The translations under genes were made by a program, and so were the position numbers. Source: Fimenecus sp900545625 (GTDB lineage: Bacteria; Bacillota; Clostridia; Oscillospirales; Acutalibacteraceae). Taken from it: a stretch of 64,000 nt of DNA. The stretch spans positions 2,046,001 to 2,110,000 of the forward strand of contig OZ007023.1 in assembly GCA_963931525.1 (NCBI GenBank), in the 5' to 3' direction. Every line of letters begins with the position of its first letter. Within the stretch, counting starts at the first letter, position 1. The notes under the pieces were generated by a model. The model worked only from the letters and a program-made list of their open reading frames with translations, did no database searches and was not told the DNA's origin. This document shows, piece by piece, positions 18,079-26,622 of this stretch.

Positions 18079-18363
18079 CTATTCGCCGTTCTGCGGGTGA
18101 TCGTACGCATATGCCGTCAGAAACAGCTGCAAAACAAGCGCGCCTACGCCCACCGCGCCGAGCATCTCCTTACCGCACAAAAGCAGTTCTTCGGACATGC
18201 GCAGCATTTTGTCAAATTCCCCGATCGTCCCGGCAAGCAGACGGCATACGAACCCCGATAACAGCATGCCGAGCACAAACGGCATCCCCCAGCGCAGAAT
18301 TCGCACGGTAACAGGGGAAAAACTTTTTAAAAACCTGCGGATTTCCGGAAATAACGCTTGCAT
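18079..18363 (-). CDS. Small membrane protein, hypothetical
   Basis: The 94-residue protein has two or three hydrophobic stretches (WGMPFVLGMLLSGFVCRLL and LGAVGVGALVLQLFLTAYAY) separated by a charged helix. GGGAGG stands 9 bases before its ATG, and the 39-residue gene follows on the same strand 63 bases later, so both may share a transcript. No family is recognised. Confidence 0.6.
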   Translation of the reverse strand: MQALFPEIRRFLKSFSPVTVRILRWGMPFVLGMLLSGFVCRLLAGTIGEFDKMLRMSEELLLCGKEMLGAVGVGALVLQLFLTAYAYDHPQNGE

Positions 18364-18469
18364 TTTTATGCGCCTCCCTATTACAATACTAATAGTAAAA
18401 TATCATGCGCGTCTTTACAATGCACAAATATTGGCAGGCGCGGGCAAAGCAGGAAAGGGCGCAGGTGCA

Positions 18470-19252
18470 ATGGCAATCGGGATCTCAACGTCTTGTTTTT
18501 ATCCGCAGACGACGGAGGATTCGCTGCGCATGGTCGGCGAACTCGGCGCAGACTGCACGGAGATCTTCATCAACTCCCCTACAGAGCTTCGAAAGCCGTT
18601 TATGGATATGCTGCAAAACATCCGCACGCAGTATTCGCTGCGGGTCAAAAGCCTGCACACCTATGCCTCGTTTACGGAATCCTATTACTTTTTCAGTTCC
18701 TATGAGCGCCGGTTTTATGATAGTATTGAGGATTTCAAGCGCTATTTTTACGGTATGGGGCTTTTGGGCGCAGAGCTGCTCGTTATGCATGGGGCAAAGA
18801 TCCCCGGCAGCATCCCCGACGAGCAGGTGTTTGAGCGCTTCGATCGTCTTTACTGCCTCGGGCGTGAAGCGGGCATTACGCTTTGCCAGGAAAATGTGGT
18901 GCACTACCGTTCGGAAAGTCCCGACTTTTTGGCGCGCATGCGCGCCGCCCTCGGGGATCATTTCCATATGGTGCTGGACATCAAACAGGCGCGCAGAACG
19001 GGCATAGACCCGTATGTGTTTGCCGAAAGGTTTGCAGACAATATCGCGCACATCCACATCAGCGACTACACGGACGAACGCGACTGCGTCGTGCCGCTGT
19101 GCGCGGGTTCGAAATTCGATTTCCCGAAGTTTTTCCGCTTCATGCGGGATAAGGGCTACAAGGGCGATTACATGATCGAGCTGTATGAGAAAAGCTATGA
19201 TTCGCCCGAGCAGATCCGCACCGCCGCCGCACAGCTTTCCGAATGGTTGTAA
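18470..19252 (+). CDS. Sugar phosphate isomerase/epimerase-like TIM-barrel protein
   Basis: The 260-residue protein has the AP endonuclease 2/xylose isomerase-like barrel: opening GISTSCFYPQTTEDSLRMV, LCQENVVHYRSES as a metal-binding strand, HMVLDIKQARRTG, HIHISDYTDE and a final YMIELYEKSYD. The His, Glu and Asp residues would bind a divalent metal. Substrate unknown. The start at 18470 follows AAAGGG; the open frame extends upstream to 18197 over the divergent gene and is not credible as coding there. Confidence 0.82.
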   Translation: MAIGISTSCFYPQTTEDSLRMVGELGADCTEIFINSPTELRKPFMDMLQNIRTQYSLRVKSLHTYASFTESYYFFSSYERRFYDSIEDFKRYFYGMGLLGAELLVMHGAKIPGSIPDEQVFERFDRLYCLGREAGITLCQENVVHYRSESPDFLARMRAALGDHFHMVLDIKQARRTGIDPYVFAERFADNIAHIHISDYTDERDCVVPLCAGSKFDFPKFFRFMRDKGYKGDYMIELYEKSYDSPEQIRTAAAQLSEWL

Positions 19253-19363
19253 GGTTTTGTTACTTTACTTTGTGGTTTTTATTTGATATACTTACCATAT
19301 CTAGTAAAAATGCATCCGACCGCACGGCGGATGCTTGGAATTTGAACAGGGATGTGATGCCGT

Positions 19364-19819
19364 TTGAAGTGTCCGTTTTGCGGTTATGAGGAAAGCAAAG
19401 TCATCGATTCGCGCCCTACGGATGAGGGCGAGCGCATTCGCCGCCGCCGCGAGTGCCTGCAATGCAAAAAACGCTTTACGACCTATGAGATTATCGAAAG
19501 CGTGCCGATCTTAGTCATCAAAAAGGACAAGTCGCGCGAGGCGTTTGACCGTAACAAGCTGCTGCGCGGCATGCTGCGCGCGTGCGAAAAGCGTCCCGTC
19601 GCCATGGAGACGCTTGAAAAGGCTGTGGACGACATTGAAAGCAGCCTGCAAAATTCGCTCGACCGCGAGGTAACGTCCATGCGCATCGGGGAACTCGCCA
19701 TGGACAAGCTAAAAGACATCGACGAGGTCGCCTATGTGCGCTTCGCGTCCGTGTACCGCCATTTCCGCGACATCAACGCGTTTATGGACGAGCTTTCGGC
19801 GCTTTTGCAAAATCGTTAA
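19364..19819 (+). CDS. nrdR: Transcriptional repressor NrdR
   Basis: The 151-residue protein has the zinc ribbon CPFCGYEESKVIDSRPTDEG...CLQCKKRFTTYE and an ATP-cone domain (VIKKDKSREAFDRNKLLRGM). NrdR binds NrdR boxes and represses ribonucleotide reductase genes when dATP is high. The start is TTG, shown by the conserved MKCPFCG opening. It stands alone between the isomerase-like and dockerin genes. No NrdR box was found in this window by eye. Confidence 0.95.
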   Translation: MKCPFCGYEESKVIDSRPTDEGERIRRRRECLQCKKRFTTYEIIESVPILVIKKDKSREAFDRNKLLRGMLRACEKRPVAMETLEKAVDDIESSLQNSLDREVTSMRIGELAMDKLKDIDEVAYVRFASVYRHFRDINAFMDELSALLQNR

Positions 19820-19872
19820 GGCGCCGTACAAAAACGGCATACCATAAAATTTATCCAAGGGGGTACATACAC

Positions 19873-21444
19873 ATGAAAAAGGTCAAATGGATAAGCCTGC
19901 TGCTTGCTTTCGCGCTGCTGCTCGGTACATTGGGGATCGGGGCTATCGCGGCGGCGACCGATGCAGTCACCGTCCGCGGCATCGGCGGCGTTTATGAGCT
20001 TGACCGTACATATCCGGCGCCTGCCGCAAACACAAACGGCGCTTCCGCCATTACAGCGGCGCAATTCCAAACCGGCGACCCGGACGCACCGTATCTTTTT
20101 TATACAAGCCTGAACCGGATGCAAAAAGATGTCTACGACGCGTTGGCAGCCCAAGACGTAACTACGTTTGCACAGCAGCCGGACGCACAGGAATCCGGGC
20201 TTGCCGCCGTTGAGATCCCGCTTACAACGCCGATCACTTTTGATGCGGAAATCTACATTGACCAAAACGGCGACGAGGTCGTGGATATTCCGCAGGAATA
20301 TGTCGATATGATCCTGCAAGCGACTCTCGGCGGTTTTTCCGCCATTGTCTGCGACCGCCCCGATCTGTTTTGGCTGGGCAATTTCACGCTTGATCTGGTT
20401 AAAGAATCCCATAAAACCAGCGCGACCGTTTCACACGTGGAGTGCACCGGGCTGATTGCGTATCTGTATCTGCCCGCCGGCTATAATTCATGGGAAGCCG
20501 TCGCTTCGGATTATGCCGCCATGATGCAGGTCGTTGACAACTTCACGGTGCGCGGCAACACGCGCTATGAAAAGATAAAATATATCCATGACTGGATCGC
20601 GGGCAGTGTGAAATACGACACTCAATTCCAATATGACACCTCGTATTACGCAACCAGCGTCTTTTTAGAGCCGCACATCACGGTATGCGAAGGGTATTCC
20701 GAAGCCTTTAAGATGCTTTGTGACCGCGAGGGGATCCCCTGCATCCAGATCATGGGCGATGCCGGCGGCCCGCACGCGTGGAACTATGTAAAAATGGAAG
20801 ACGGCAATTGGTACGCTGTGGACGTTACGTGGGACGATTCGGACACAGCCGGTACGTTTTACGATTACCTCCTGATCGGCGCAGACGCTACGACCCGATA
20901 TTATTCTGAAAGTGAAGCGGATCGAACCACCTTTGCGCAAAGCCATGTCCCAACCGGCGTTCGCTATACCTCCGACGGCGTAGCGTCATATGTATTGACA
21001 TATCCCGCATTGGCTGCGGAAAGCTACACCCCCGGGCTTTTGCTGAATCCCGACGCACAGGTCAGCGTATACCGTGCGGAGAATATCCTGTATGTATACA
21101 GTGATGCTGCGCTCTCAGACGTCTTTACGTCGCCTGTCGGGTATTCGCTGGGCTTTGCCGATGACGGCAGTGCCGTGTATGTATACGAAAGCGGGAACAC
21201 ACAACCGGTCGGCACCTACACGGTGGTGCGCGTTACGGTGGAAACGCTGCTTGGTGACGTCAACAAGGACGGGCAGATTAATGCCTTGGATGCGCGCTGG
21301 GTATTGCAGGCCGCGGCAGGCATGCGGTATCTGGACTATGCGCAGGCCCTTGCCGCCAATGTATACACACAAGACGGGATATCCGCTGCGGATGCGCGCT
21401 GGATCCTGCAAGCATCGGCAGGCATGCGCGACCTTGCGGCGTAA
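19873..21444 (+). CDS. Secreted transglutaminase-like protein with C-terminal dockerin
   Basis: The 523-residue protein has a signal peptide (MKKVKWISLLLAFALLLGTLG, cleavage near AIAAA). A transglutaminase-like core has Cys in HITVCEGYSEAFK, His in GGPHAWNYVK and Asp in YAVDVTWDDS. The last 70 residues hold two calcium-binding dockerin repeats (GDVNKDGQINALDARWVL and TQDGISAADARWIL). A type I dockerin would dock it onto a cohesin scaffold, as in Ruminococcus cellulosomes. No cohesin gene is in the window, so an assembled complex is only inferred. Confidence 0.88.
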   Translation: MKKVKWISLLLAFALLLGTLGIGAIAAATDAVTVRGIGGVYELDRTYPAPAANTNGASAITAAQFQTGDPDAPYLFYTSLNRMQKDVYDALAAQDVTTFAQQPDAQESGLAAVEIPLTTPITFDAEIYIDQNGDEVVDIPQEYVDMILQATLGGFSAIVCDRPDLFWLGNFTLDLVKESHKTSATVSHVECTGLIAYLYLPAGYNSWEAVASDYAAMMQVVDNFTVRGNTRYEKIKYIHDWIAGSVKYDTQFQYDTSYYATSVFLEPHITVCEGYSEAFKMLCDREGIPCIQIMGDAGGPHAWNYVKMEDGNWYAVDVTWDDSDTAGTFYDYLLIGADATTRYYSESEADRTTFAQSHVPTGVRYTSDGVASYVLTYPALAAESYTPGLLLNPDAQVSVYRAENILYVYSDAALSDVFTSPVGYSLGFADDGSAVYVYESGNTQPVGTYTVVRVTVETLLGDVNKDGQINALDARWVLQAAAGMRYLDYAQALAANVYTQDGISAADARWILQASAGMRDLAA

Positions 21445-21467
21445 CAGCGTCCATACAAAACCTGAAT

Positions 21468-21504
21468 AAAAACGGACGTTCCCGTGCGGAACGTCCGTTT
21501 TTTC
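21468..21504 (+). terminator. Intrinsic terminator after the dockerin gene
   Basis: AACGGACGTTCC pairs with GGAACGTCCGTT and TTTTT follows. Confidence 0.85.
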
Positions 21505-21523
21505 TGTTATCGAATGTAAAGGC

Positions 21524-22390
21524 TCAAAATCCAACCACCTGGTGCGTGCGCGGCACCGAAGGCGGGTCGCCGATCATGCCGTAGGTGCGCAGAGAGGCAA
21601 TGCGCTCCATATCCTCTTCGGAGATCGAAAAGCCGAATACATCCGCATTATTGCGAATGCGCGCAGGCGTCGCCGATTTGGGAACAGGCACAACGCCGCG
21701 CTGCACGAGCCAGCGCACGCAAAGCTGGGCAACGCTCACGCCGTATTTTGCCGCCGTTTCTACGAGCAGCTCGCGCCGGAAGGCCTGCCCTTGGATGAGC
21801 GGGCTCCACGCTTCGGGCAGGATATGGTTTTCTTTGCAATACGCGACCATTTCCTCCTGCGGGCACTGCGGGTGCATCTGCACCTGATTGAGCATCGGAT
21901 AGATCGAAAAATTCGCTTTGATCGTTTCGATGTGCTCTTCCAAAAAGTTGCTTGTCCCCACCGCGCGCAGCTTGCCGTCTTTGTAAAGCCGCTCAAAGGC
22001 GCGCCATGTGTCGCACAGGTCTTCCGCCACATGATCCTGATTTTCCACAAGCACGGGCCAGTGGATCAGGTATGCGTCAAGATAGTCCGTTCCGAGCTTT
22101 TGCAGAGAACGCTCGCACGCCGCAATCGTTTTTTCGTAACCGTGGTCGGCATTGGGCAGCTTGCTGACCAGAAAGATCTCGCCGCGCGGCACGCCGCTTT
22201 TGCGCAGGCCCTCGCCCACGCCCGTTTCGTTTTGATATGCGCCTGCCGTATCGATATGGCGGTATCCGCTCTGCAAGGCGCAGCACACCGCCGCCGCGGC
22301 GACGTCGTCCGGCATTTTCCAAGTGCCGAACGCAATGCACGGCACTAAAACACCGTTATAAAGGGTATATGTATCCTGTAAGCTGTTCAA
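21524..22390 (-). CDS. Aldo/keto reductase
   Basis: The 288-residue NADPH-dependent reductase has the catalytic tetrad Asp and Tyr in HIDTAGAYQNE, Lys in VSKLPN and His in LIHWPV. The C-terminal cofactor site appears as VPVPKSATPARIRNN. It resembles the 2,5-diketogluconate reductase group. The gene stands alone, converging on the dockerin gene. Confidence 0.93.
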   Translation of the reverse strand: MNSLQDTYTLYNGVLVPCIAFGTWKMPDDVAAAAVCCALQSGYRHIDTAGAYQNETGVGEGLRKSGVPRGEIFLVSKLPNADHGYEKTIAACERSLQKLGTDYLDAYLIHWPVLVENQDHVAEDLCDTWRAFERLYKDGKLRAVGTSNFLEEHIETIKANFSIYPMLNQVQMHPQCPQEEMVAYCKENHILPEAWSPLIQGQAFRRELLVETAAKYGVSVAQLCVRWLVQRGVVPVPKSATPARIRNNADVFGFSISEEDMERIASLRTYGMIGDPPSVPRTHQVVGF

Positions 22391-22497
22391 ATCCTCACCT
22401 CATCGTTTTCAGCGGTAAATCTTACCGCCCGTATTGTACCACATCGCGGTGCATAAAACAATCGTTTCGGAAAAAAGTAGGAACGGAGGGATTTGCA

Positions 22498-22851
22498 GTG
22501 ATTTTTTTGAAAGCGTTTCTTATCGGCGGGCTGATCTGTATGATCGGGCAGCTGTTGATCGACAATACCAACCTGACCCCCGCGCGCATCTTAGTGCTTT
22601 TCGTCGTGCTCGGCGTCGTACTCGGCGGGCTGGGGCTTTACCAGCCGCTGGTGGATTGGGCGGGCGCCGGCGCGAGTGTGCCGCTGACGGGCTTCGGCAA
22701 TACACTGGTGCAGGGCACGAAAGAAGCCATCCGCGAGCAGGGACTTTTGGGCGTGCTCACCGGGCCGCTTTCCGCGGGCAGCGCGGGGATCACGGCGGCG
22801 ATCCTGTCGGGGATCATTGTTTCACTTCTCGCAAAACCCAAAAGCAAGTAA
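22498..22851 (+). CDS. spoVAE: Stage V sporulation protein AE (SpoVAE)
   Basis: The 117-residue membrane protein with four hydrophobic segments has the family sequence FLIGGLICMIGQLLID...TPARILVLFVVLGVVLGGLGLYQPLVDWAGAGASVPLTGFG. SpoVA proteins form the channel that loads and releases dipicolinic acid during sporulation and germination. A GGAGGG site 7 bases before the GTG at 22498 fixes the start. Unusually, spoVAC and spoVAD are not adjacent. Confidence 0.9.
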   Translation: MIFLKAFLIGGLICMIGQLLIDNTNLTPARILVLFVVLGVVLGGLGLYQPLVDWAGAGASVPLTGFGNTLVQGTKEAIREQGLLGVLTGPLSAGSAGITAAILSGIIVSLLAKPKSK

Positions 22852-22862
22852 GCCCTTTCCCG

Positions 22863-22896
22863 CCGCGCCGCGAAAATGCGGCGCGGTATTTTTCTT
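22863..22896 (+). terminator. Intrinsic terminator after spoVAE
   Basis: CCGCGCCGC-gaaaat-GCGGCGCGG followed by TATTTTTCTT. The rest of the 22897-23164 gap holds no convincing gene. Confidence 0.85.
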
Positions 22897-23164
22897 CAAA
22901 CTTCTATTCTGCTCCCAAAAAGGGAAACCGCCCGCGCAAAATACGCAGGCGGTGCAAAAGTTCGATGCAAACGCAGAAATGAACCGTAACTTTTGCCCTG
23001 TTAGCATATGCGCCGACAGGACATTTATGCGCTGCGCACACAAGAAAATATTTTTCTCTCCGCAAATCCGTCGCTATTGTGCACGACAGCGTGTGCCGCA
23101 AACCGAAAAGCACGACGGATTCCGCACTCGCGCGCGCAAAATCGCGTAAAAAGTGAAAAAAGGC

Positions 23165-23193
23165 TTGCATTTTTATGCGCGGTGTGATAGAAT
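23165..23193 (+). promoter_or_regulatory. SigA-type promoter for secG
   Basis: TTGCAT, a 17-base spacer and TAGAAT lie 45 bases before the secG ATG. The transcript may continue into tRNA-Lys, which starts 51 bases behind secG. Confidence 0.7.
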
Positions 23194-23237
23194 ACCAAGG
23201 CATTGAAAAACTACCTTGTTCGAACGGAGGTTGAGAT

Positions 23238-23489
23238 ATGGGCGCTCTTGAAATCATTCTCGGTGTGGTGTTGATCATTTTGTCGATCGCCACCATCGTG
23301 GTCGTTTTGATGCAGAAGAGCCGCGAGGGCGGTCTTTCCGGTGCGATCACCGGCGGCGGATCGGACACCTTCTTCGGCAAGAACAAGGGCAGAACGCGCG
23401 AAGCTATGCTGGCAAAAGCTACCAAGTATATCGCGATTCTTTTCTTCGTATTGGCGTTTGCCGCAACGCTTTTGATGCTGTTCTTTTAA
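23238..23489 (+). CDS. secG: Preprotein translocase subunit SecG
   Basis: The 83-residue protein has two membrane segments around the conserved VLMQKSREGGLSGAITGGG loop, typical of SecG, the auxiliary subunit of the SecYEG channel. ACGGAGG precedes the ATG. A short hairpin (AGCGGC/GCCGCT, 23508-23534) lies between it and the tRNA gene. Confidence 0.95.
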   Translation: MGALEIILGVVLIILSIATIVVVLMQKSREGGLSGAITGGGSDTFFGKNKGRTREAMLAKATKYIAILFFVLAFAATLLMLFF

Positions 23490-23540
23490 TGCATCGTTTT
23501 AAAAGTCAGCGGCCATGCAGATACGCAAGCCGCTCTTTAT

Positions 23541-23616
23541 GAGCCATTAGCTCAGTCGGTAGAGCACTTGACTTTTAATCAAGGTGTCCGGAGTTCGAAT
23601 CTCCGATGGCTCACCA
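23541..23616 (+). tRNA. tRNA-Lys (anticodon UUU)
   Basis: The acceptor stem GAGCCAT/ATGGCTC, D-loop AGCTCAGTCGGTAGAGC, anticodon stem-loop CTTGA-CTTTTAA-TCAAG with TTT at positions 34-36, T-loop GTTCGAAT and encoded CCA are all present. The gene is intact, and the prophage begins at its 3' end. Confidence 0.97.
23606..23616 (+). other. Candidate left attachment site (attL) in the tRNA-Lys 3' end
   Basis: ATGGCTCACCA at the tRNA end matches ATGGTTCACCA at 60181-60191 in 10 of 11 bases. Everything from here to that copy is phage-like, and host-type sequence starts behind the second copy. Confidence 0.45.
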
Positions 23617-23671
23617 TTACAAATTAAATCCGAACGTGTACGATTTTTCTTTTTCAAATCTGTGTTCGGTA

Positions 23672-23705
23672 TAGAAATAGCCCGAGATTGATCGGGCTAT
23701 TTCTA
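23672..23705. terminator. Palindromic hairpin behind tRNA-Lys
   Basis: TAGAAATAGCCCGA pairs perfectly with TCGGGCTATTTCTA around a 6-base loop. It can end tRNA transcription after phage insertion. No strong T-run follows. Confidence 0.55.
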
Positions 23706-23773
23706 TTTCAACCCATAAAATGTTCATAAAAGCACACAGGGAGTCGTATAAAAAGTCGTATTTTTTCGAGCTA

Positions 23774-23831
23774 CAAAAAAAAGCCCCATGCATTGTCGCA
23801 TTCCGGATGATGGTAGGTCTAATGCATGGGG
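23774..23831 (-). terminator. Terminator of the phage late operon (minus strand)
   Basis: Read on the minus strand, CCCCATGCATT and AATGCATGGGG enclose a 26-base loop and TTTTTTTT follows. It lies about 210 bases behind the last phage gene. The stretch 23832-24039 holds no supported gene, only a second hairpin (CCCTCCCCA/TGGGGAGGG near 23952-23983). Confidence 0.75.
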
Positions 23832-24039
23832 TTAACAGTTGTATGAAATTTTCGGTATTTCTCTGCACGCATGGTTGACATACGAGCAAGCAACTATATT
23901 GCCGAATCACATGGATTTTGTCAACTGCATTCTCGCGCGGAACACACACAGTCCCCTCCCCACACTCGGAAGCATGGGGAGGGTCATAAACGCCAGCTGC
24001 CAGCCCGTCACCCTGAATACGGCATGGCGCTATATGCGG

Positions 24040-24393
24040 TTACACGGTTTTCAAAAACCGCCGCATAATAAACTCCTTCGGCGCGATTTGCGCCCATTCG
24101 GTGCCGGCGGCGTCGGTGATTTGGGCTTGGACGGTGACTTCGGCGCCGTAGGGCAGGACGCGTTTGATATTGTCGCCTTTTTCGGGGGATGTGCGGACAT
24201 TCACGCCGCCTTCGGCGGTGACGGTCGCCAGCGTTGCTTTTGGTACGGTCTGTTCCGCCGTTTCGGCTTCTTTCGGCGCGGGCTGCGTTGCCGTGCTCTG
24301 CGTTTTGTCGGCTTCGGTTGTTGTGGTTTTGGCTTTCGTGTCCGATTTTTTTGTTTTACGCCCCGCCTTTGCGGCGGGCTTTTTTTCTGCCAT
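24040..24393 (-). CDS. Phage small protein with SH3b-like domain
   Basis: The 117-residue protein has a Lys/Thr/Ala-rich low-complexity N-terminal half and a C-terminal bacterial SH3-like domain (GGVNVRTSPEKGDNIKRVLPYGAEVTV). SH3b domains bind peptidoglycan. As the last gene of the lysis block it may help target lysis proteins or decorate the virion. No enzyme motif is present. Confidence 0.65.
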   Translation of the reverse strand: MAEKKPAAKAGRKTKKSDTKAKTTTTEADKTQSTATQPAPKEAETAEQTVPKATLATVTAEGGVNVRTSPEKGDNIKRVLPYGAEVTVQAQITDAAGTEWAQIAPKEFIMRRFLKTV

Positions 24394-24470
24394 GATTTTC
24401 CTCCAATCTGTCTGTTATAGGGCTTGCGGCGGGAGCATAGCCCCCGCCCTGCCCTTCACGCAAGTTGTAC

Positions 24471-25532
24471 CTAAACCTTGACAACACGGATCTGGACGCG
24501 GTCGAAAGGCTTGCCCTTGACGCCTGCATAGCCGTCGGAATTGGCCGTATTGTAATTCCGCACCCACGGGAGGTAAGCGCCGCCGACAGTCGAGACGCGG
24601 TACTCCACAGCATAGCCGGGGAGATCGACCAGCGTCATTTGCAGCATGTCCATCTCTTTGCCGAGCACGCCCGCATATCCGTCACTGTTAACAAGGTTGT
24701 AATCCTGTACCCAATCAAGCCAGCCTCCCCCCTTGATGTGCCCGCGATAGCGCACATGACCTTTTGACAATCCTACGCGCAGAGCAGTGATTGCTTTGCC
24801 AATGACACCTGCGTAGCCGTCGCTGTTGACCGTGTTGTAGTTCTCCACCCAGTCGAGCCATGTTTTGCCCGTGTAGGTCTGATACTCCACGTCTATGTTT
24901 TCATTCGGTTCGGCGTCGGTCGGGACGGACGTGCCTGCGATCAGCGCTGGATAATCCTTGTACGCGATGTTCATGTCTACCATGCCCGCAATGCCGTCCA
25001 CAGCGCCGTCGGAGGTATACTGCCACATGCCATAATTGCCCGTATAGGTCGGCTTGGACGTCCACTGCGCAAGCCAGATGTCGTAGCGGCTCTTGCAGTC
25101 CGCGTCGATGCGGTTGGTAAGCCAATCCTTGTTGGCGTACACGACGACGTAATACCCCGCCGCTTCCACCGTCTCGCAAAACGCGCGGATGATGTCGGAG
25201 ATCACGGACACGCCGAGGTTCGCCTGCTTCTTGTCCTCGATGTCGAACGCCACGGGGTAGGTCAGGTTCTTCCCATTGATCCAGCCGAGGAAAACTTCCG
25301 CCTCCTGCTTCGCCTGTTCGGCAGTTGTGGCGTAGCTGTAATGGTACGCGCCCACGGGAATGCCCGCAGCCGTCGCGCCCTTGTAGTTCACCTCAAACTG
25401 CTCGTCCTTTTGGTTGTCGTAGCGTCCGTAGCCCGCGCGCAGCATGGCGAACTGCACGCCTGCCGCCTTGACCTTCGCCCAATCGATCGTGCCCTGATGC
25501 TTGCTAACGTCGATGCCCTTATACTGTGCCAT
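24471..25532 (-). CDS. Endolysin: GH25 lysozyme with three ChW repeats
   Basis: Residues 1-190 are a GH25 muramidase: YKGIDVSKHQGTIDW, FAMLRAGYG, YHYSYA, VAFDIEDK and YDIWLAQW hold the Asp/Glu pairs that cleave the MurNAc-GlcNAc bond. Three repeats of about 43 residues follow, each with WL(D/P)WV..YN..NSDGYAGV.GK, as in clostridial hydrophobic-W wall-binding repeats. The ATG at 25532 fits the conserved MAQYKGID opening; the frame extends further upstream into the holin gene, but that is not coding. Confidence 0.93.
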   Translation of the reverse strand: MAQYKGIDVSKHQGTIDWAKVKAAGVQFAMLRAGYGRYDNQKDEQFEVNYKGATAAGIPVGAYHYSYATTAEQAKQEAEVFLGWINGKNLTYPVAFDIEDKKQANLGVSVISDIIRAFCETVEAAGYYVVVYANKDWLTNRIDADCKSRYDIWLAQWTSKPTYTGNYGMWQYTSDGAVDGIAGMVDMNIAYKDYPALIAGTSVPTDAEPNENIDVEYQTYTGKTWLDWVENYNTVNSDGYAGVIGKAITALRVGLSKGHVRYRGHIKGGGWLDWVQDYNLVNSDGYAGVLGKEMDMLQMTLVDLPGYAVEYRVSTVGGAYLPWVRNYNTANSDGYAGVKGKPFDRVQIRVVKV

Positions 25533-25534
25533 GC

Positions 25535-25798
25535 TTAGTCCTCCTTCGGCTCGGTGTAGGTGAGCGCCTGCGCGCTGTCCGACACGCCTGCGGTGGTGGG
25601 GTCGGTGACGATGCCGAGAATTGACAACAAGGCAAAGAGCGCATTGACGACCGCCAGCAGCTTGTTGCCAAGGTCGCCGAGCTCCAGCTCGAAGCCGAAC
25701 ACCGCCGCCACGACCTGCACGAGCAGCAGCAGCGCTGGGATCACGGTCAGCCAAAAGGTTTTGCTTTTAAGCCTTACAGTCCAGTTAATTTTGTTCAT
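25535..25798 (-). CDS. Holin, phiLC3 family
   Basis: The 87-residue protein begins MNKINWTVRLKSKTFWLTVIPALLLLVQVV, the typical phiLC3 holin opening, with two membrane segments and the motif GIVTDPTTAGVSDSAQALTY. It forms the membrane lesion that lets the endolysin reach the wall. It sits 2 bases before the endolysin gene. Confidence 0.93.
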   Translation of the reverse strand: MNKINWTVRLKSKTFWLTVIPALLLLVQVVAAVFGFELELGDLGNKLLAVVNALFALLSILGIVTDPTTAGVSDSAQALTYTEPKED

Positions 25799-25800
25799 GA

Positions 25801-26112
25801 TTATACATCCTTCCTATCTGTGATTTTGATCGGTAATTCCTCTACCTCTTCCAAGAGATGCGTGACCATCCCGTTGCCGCCGAGGGCATGGTAGGCGTTA
25901 TACATCTCTAAAAAGTTTTCAAGCCCGTGCTTGGATATGTAGCCCCGTTTTGTCCACTTCTCGTGGTACTCGATGAGCTGCACGCGCAATAGCAGCATCG
26001 TGCCTCGGCTGTTCGCCGTGCGGTCTTTCTTTTGCCGCTTTAAGAGCCACACGATGTACCCAAGCAGGATGGGCAGGACAATCGTGTACGTCTCTAAAAG
26101 AAACTCACCCAT
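25801..26112 (-). CDS. Phage membrane protein, possible second holin or spanin-like
   Basis: The 103-residue protein has one N-terminal membrane segment (TYTIVLPILLGYIVWLLKR) and a soluble helical tail. It begins MGEFLLET at 26112, overlapping the preceding gene by 8 bases. Proteins of this shape are common next to holins of Clostridia phages. Its exact part in lysis is unknown. Confidence 0.6.
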   Translation of the reverse strand: MGEFLLETYTIVLPILLGYIVWLLKRQKKDRTANSRGTMLLLRVQLIEYHEKWTKRGYISKHGLENFLEMYNAYHALGGNGMVTHLLEEVEELPIKITDRKDV

Positions 26113-26620
26113 CGGCACCGACCTCCTCCCAGCCGTACACACCCGGCTCCCAAACATTGTTGTCTGCCGTGGACATCCACTGCTTTCCGTTGTGCGTGAC
26201 CTTGTCGCCGATGCCGTAAGCATCATGCGCACCGATGGGCTGCGACCATGCGGGGTATTCCTCTGCAGGGTTGCCGACCCTGCTCCACAGAGATGCCGCT
26301 GCATCGGGCGTCCAATCATCTTGAGAGGTATGCGCCTGTACGCAGCGGTACATCTGCCCGTCATACCGCCGTATCGCACCGACCGGGTACGCGACGTTGC
26401 TCGTCCAAGCTGCAAACATATCCGTGTGCTCCGTTGCCGTCACATCATCGATACTGCCCGATTCTGCGAGCGTGACAAATGCGATGGAGCTGACCGCTTC
26501 GAGTGCGGCGATGCGCTGCGCATTCGTCGGCGGCTGCGGGGAAACATCGGGCTCCGGGAACTGCGCCGCGTATTCCTCAGGCGTGAGGGTGATGTACTCT
26601 CCATCCTTATAAATCGTCAT
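26105..26620 (-). CDS. Fibre-associated protein with two CBM5/12-like chitin-binding modules
   Basis: The 171-residue protein has a short N-terminal helical part (PPTNAQRIAALEAVSS, common at tail fibre ends) and two aromatic-rich modules: AWTSNVAYPVGAIRRYDGQMYRC...WTP and IGDKVTHNGKQWMSTADNNVWEPG. These resemble carbohydrate-binding family 5/12 units. It likely binds host surface glycans as part of the adsorption apparatus. Confidence 0.7.
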   Translation of the reverse strand: MTIYKDGEYITLTPEEYAAQFPEPDVSPQPPTNAQRIAALEAVSSIAFVTLAESGSIDDVTATEHTDMFAAWTSNVAYPVGAIRRYDGQMYRCVQAHTSQDDWTPDAAASLWSRVGNPAEEYPAWSQPIGAHDAYGIGDKVTHNGKQWMSTADNNVWEPGVYGWEEVGADG

Positions 26621-26622
26621 GC

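Noticed and set aside
18197..18469. Upstream extension of the isomerase-like frame
   Set aside because: It runs over the divergent membrane protein gene and its promoter; the barrel begins at 18470.
19310..19335. Hairpin GCATCCG/CGGATGC before nrdR as a riboswitch or terminator
   Set aside because: The stem is short, no T-run follows and no known riboswitch features are present.
22897..23150. Small frames between spoVAE and secG
   Set aside because: None has a ribosome site or protein-like composition; the stretch is best read as non-coding with the secG promoter at its end.
23706..23760. 9-base words shared by both phage ends (ACCCATAAA, CGTATAAAA) as att cores
   Set aside because: Words of this length are expected by chance between two regions of several hundred bases; the tRNA-end match with terminator is better supported.
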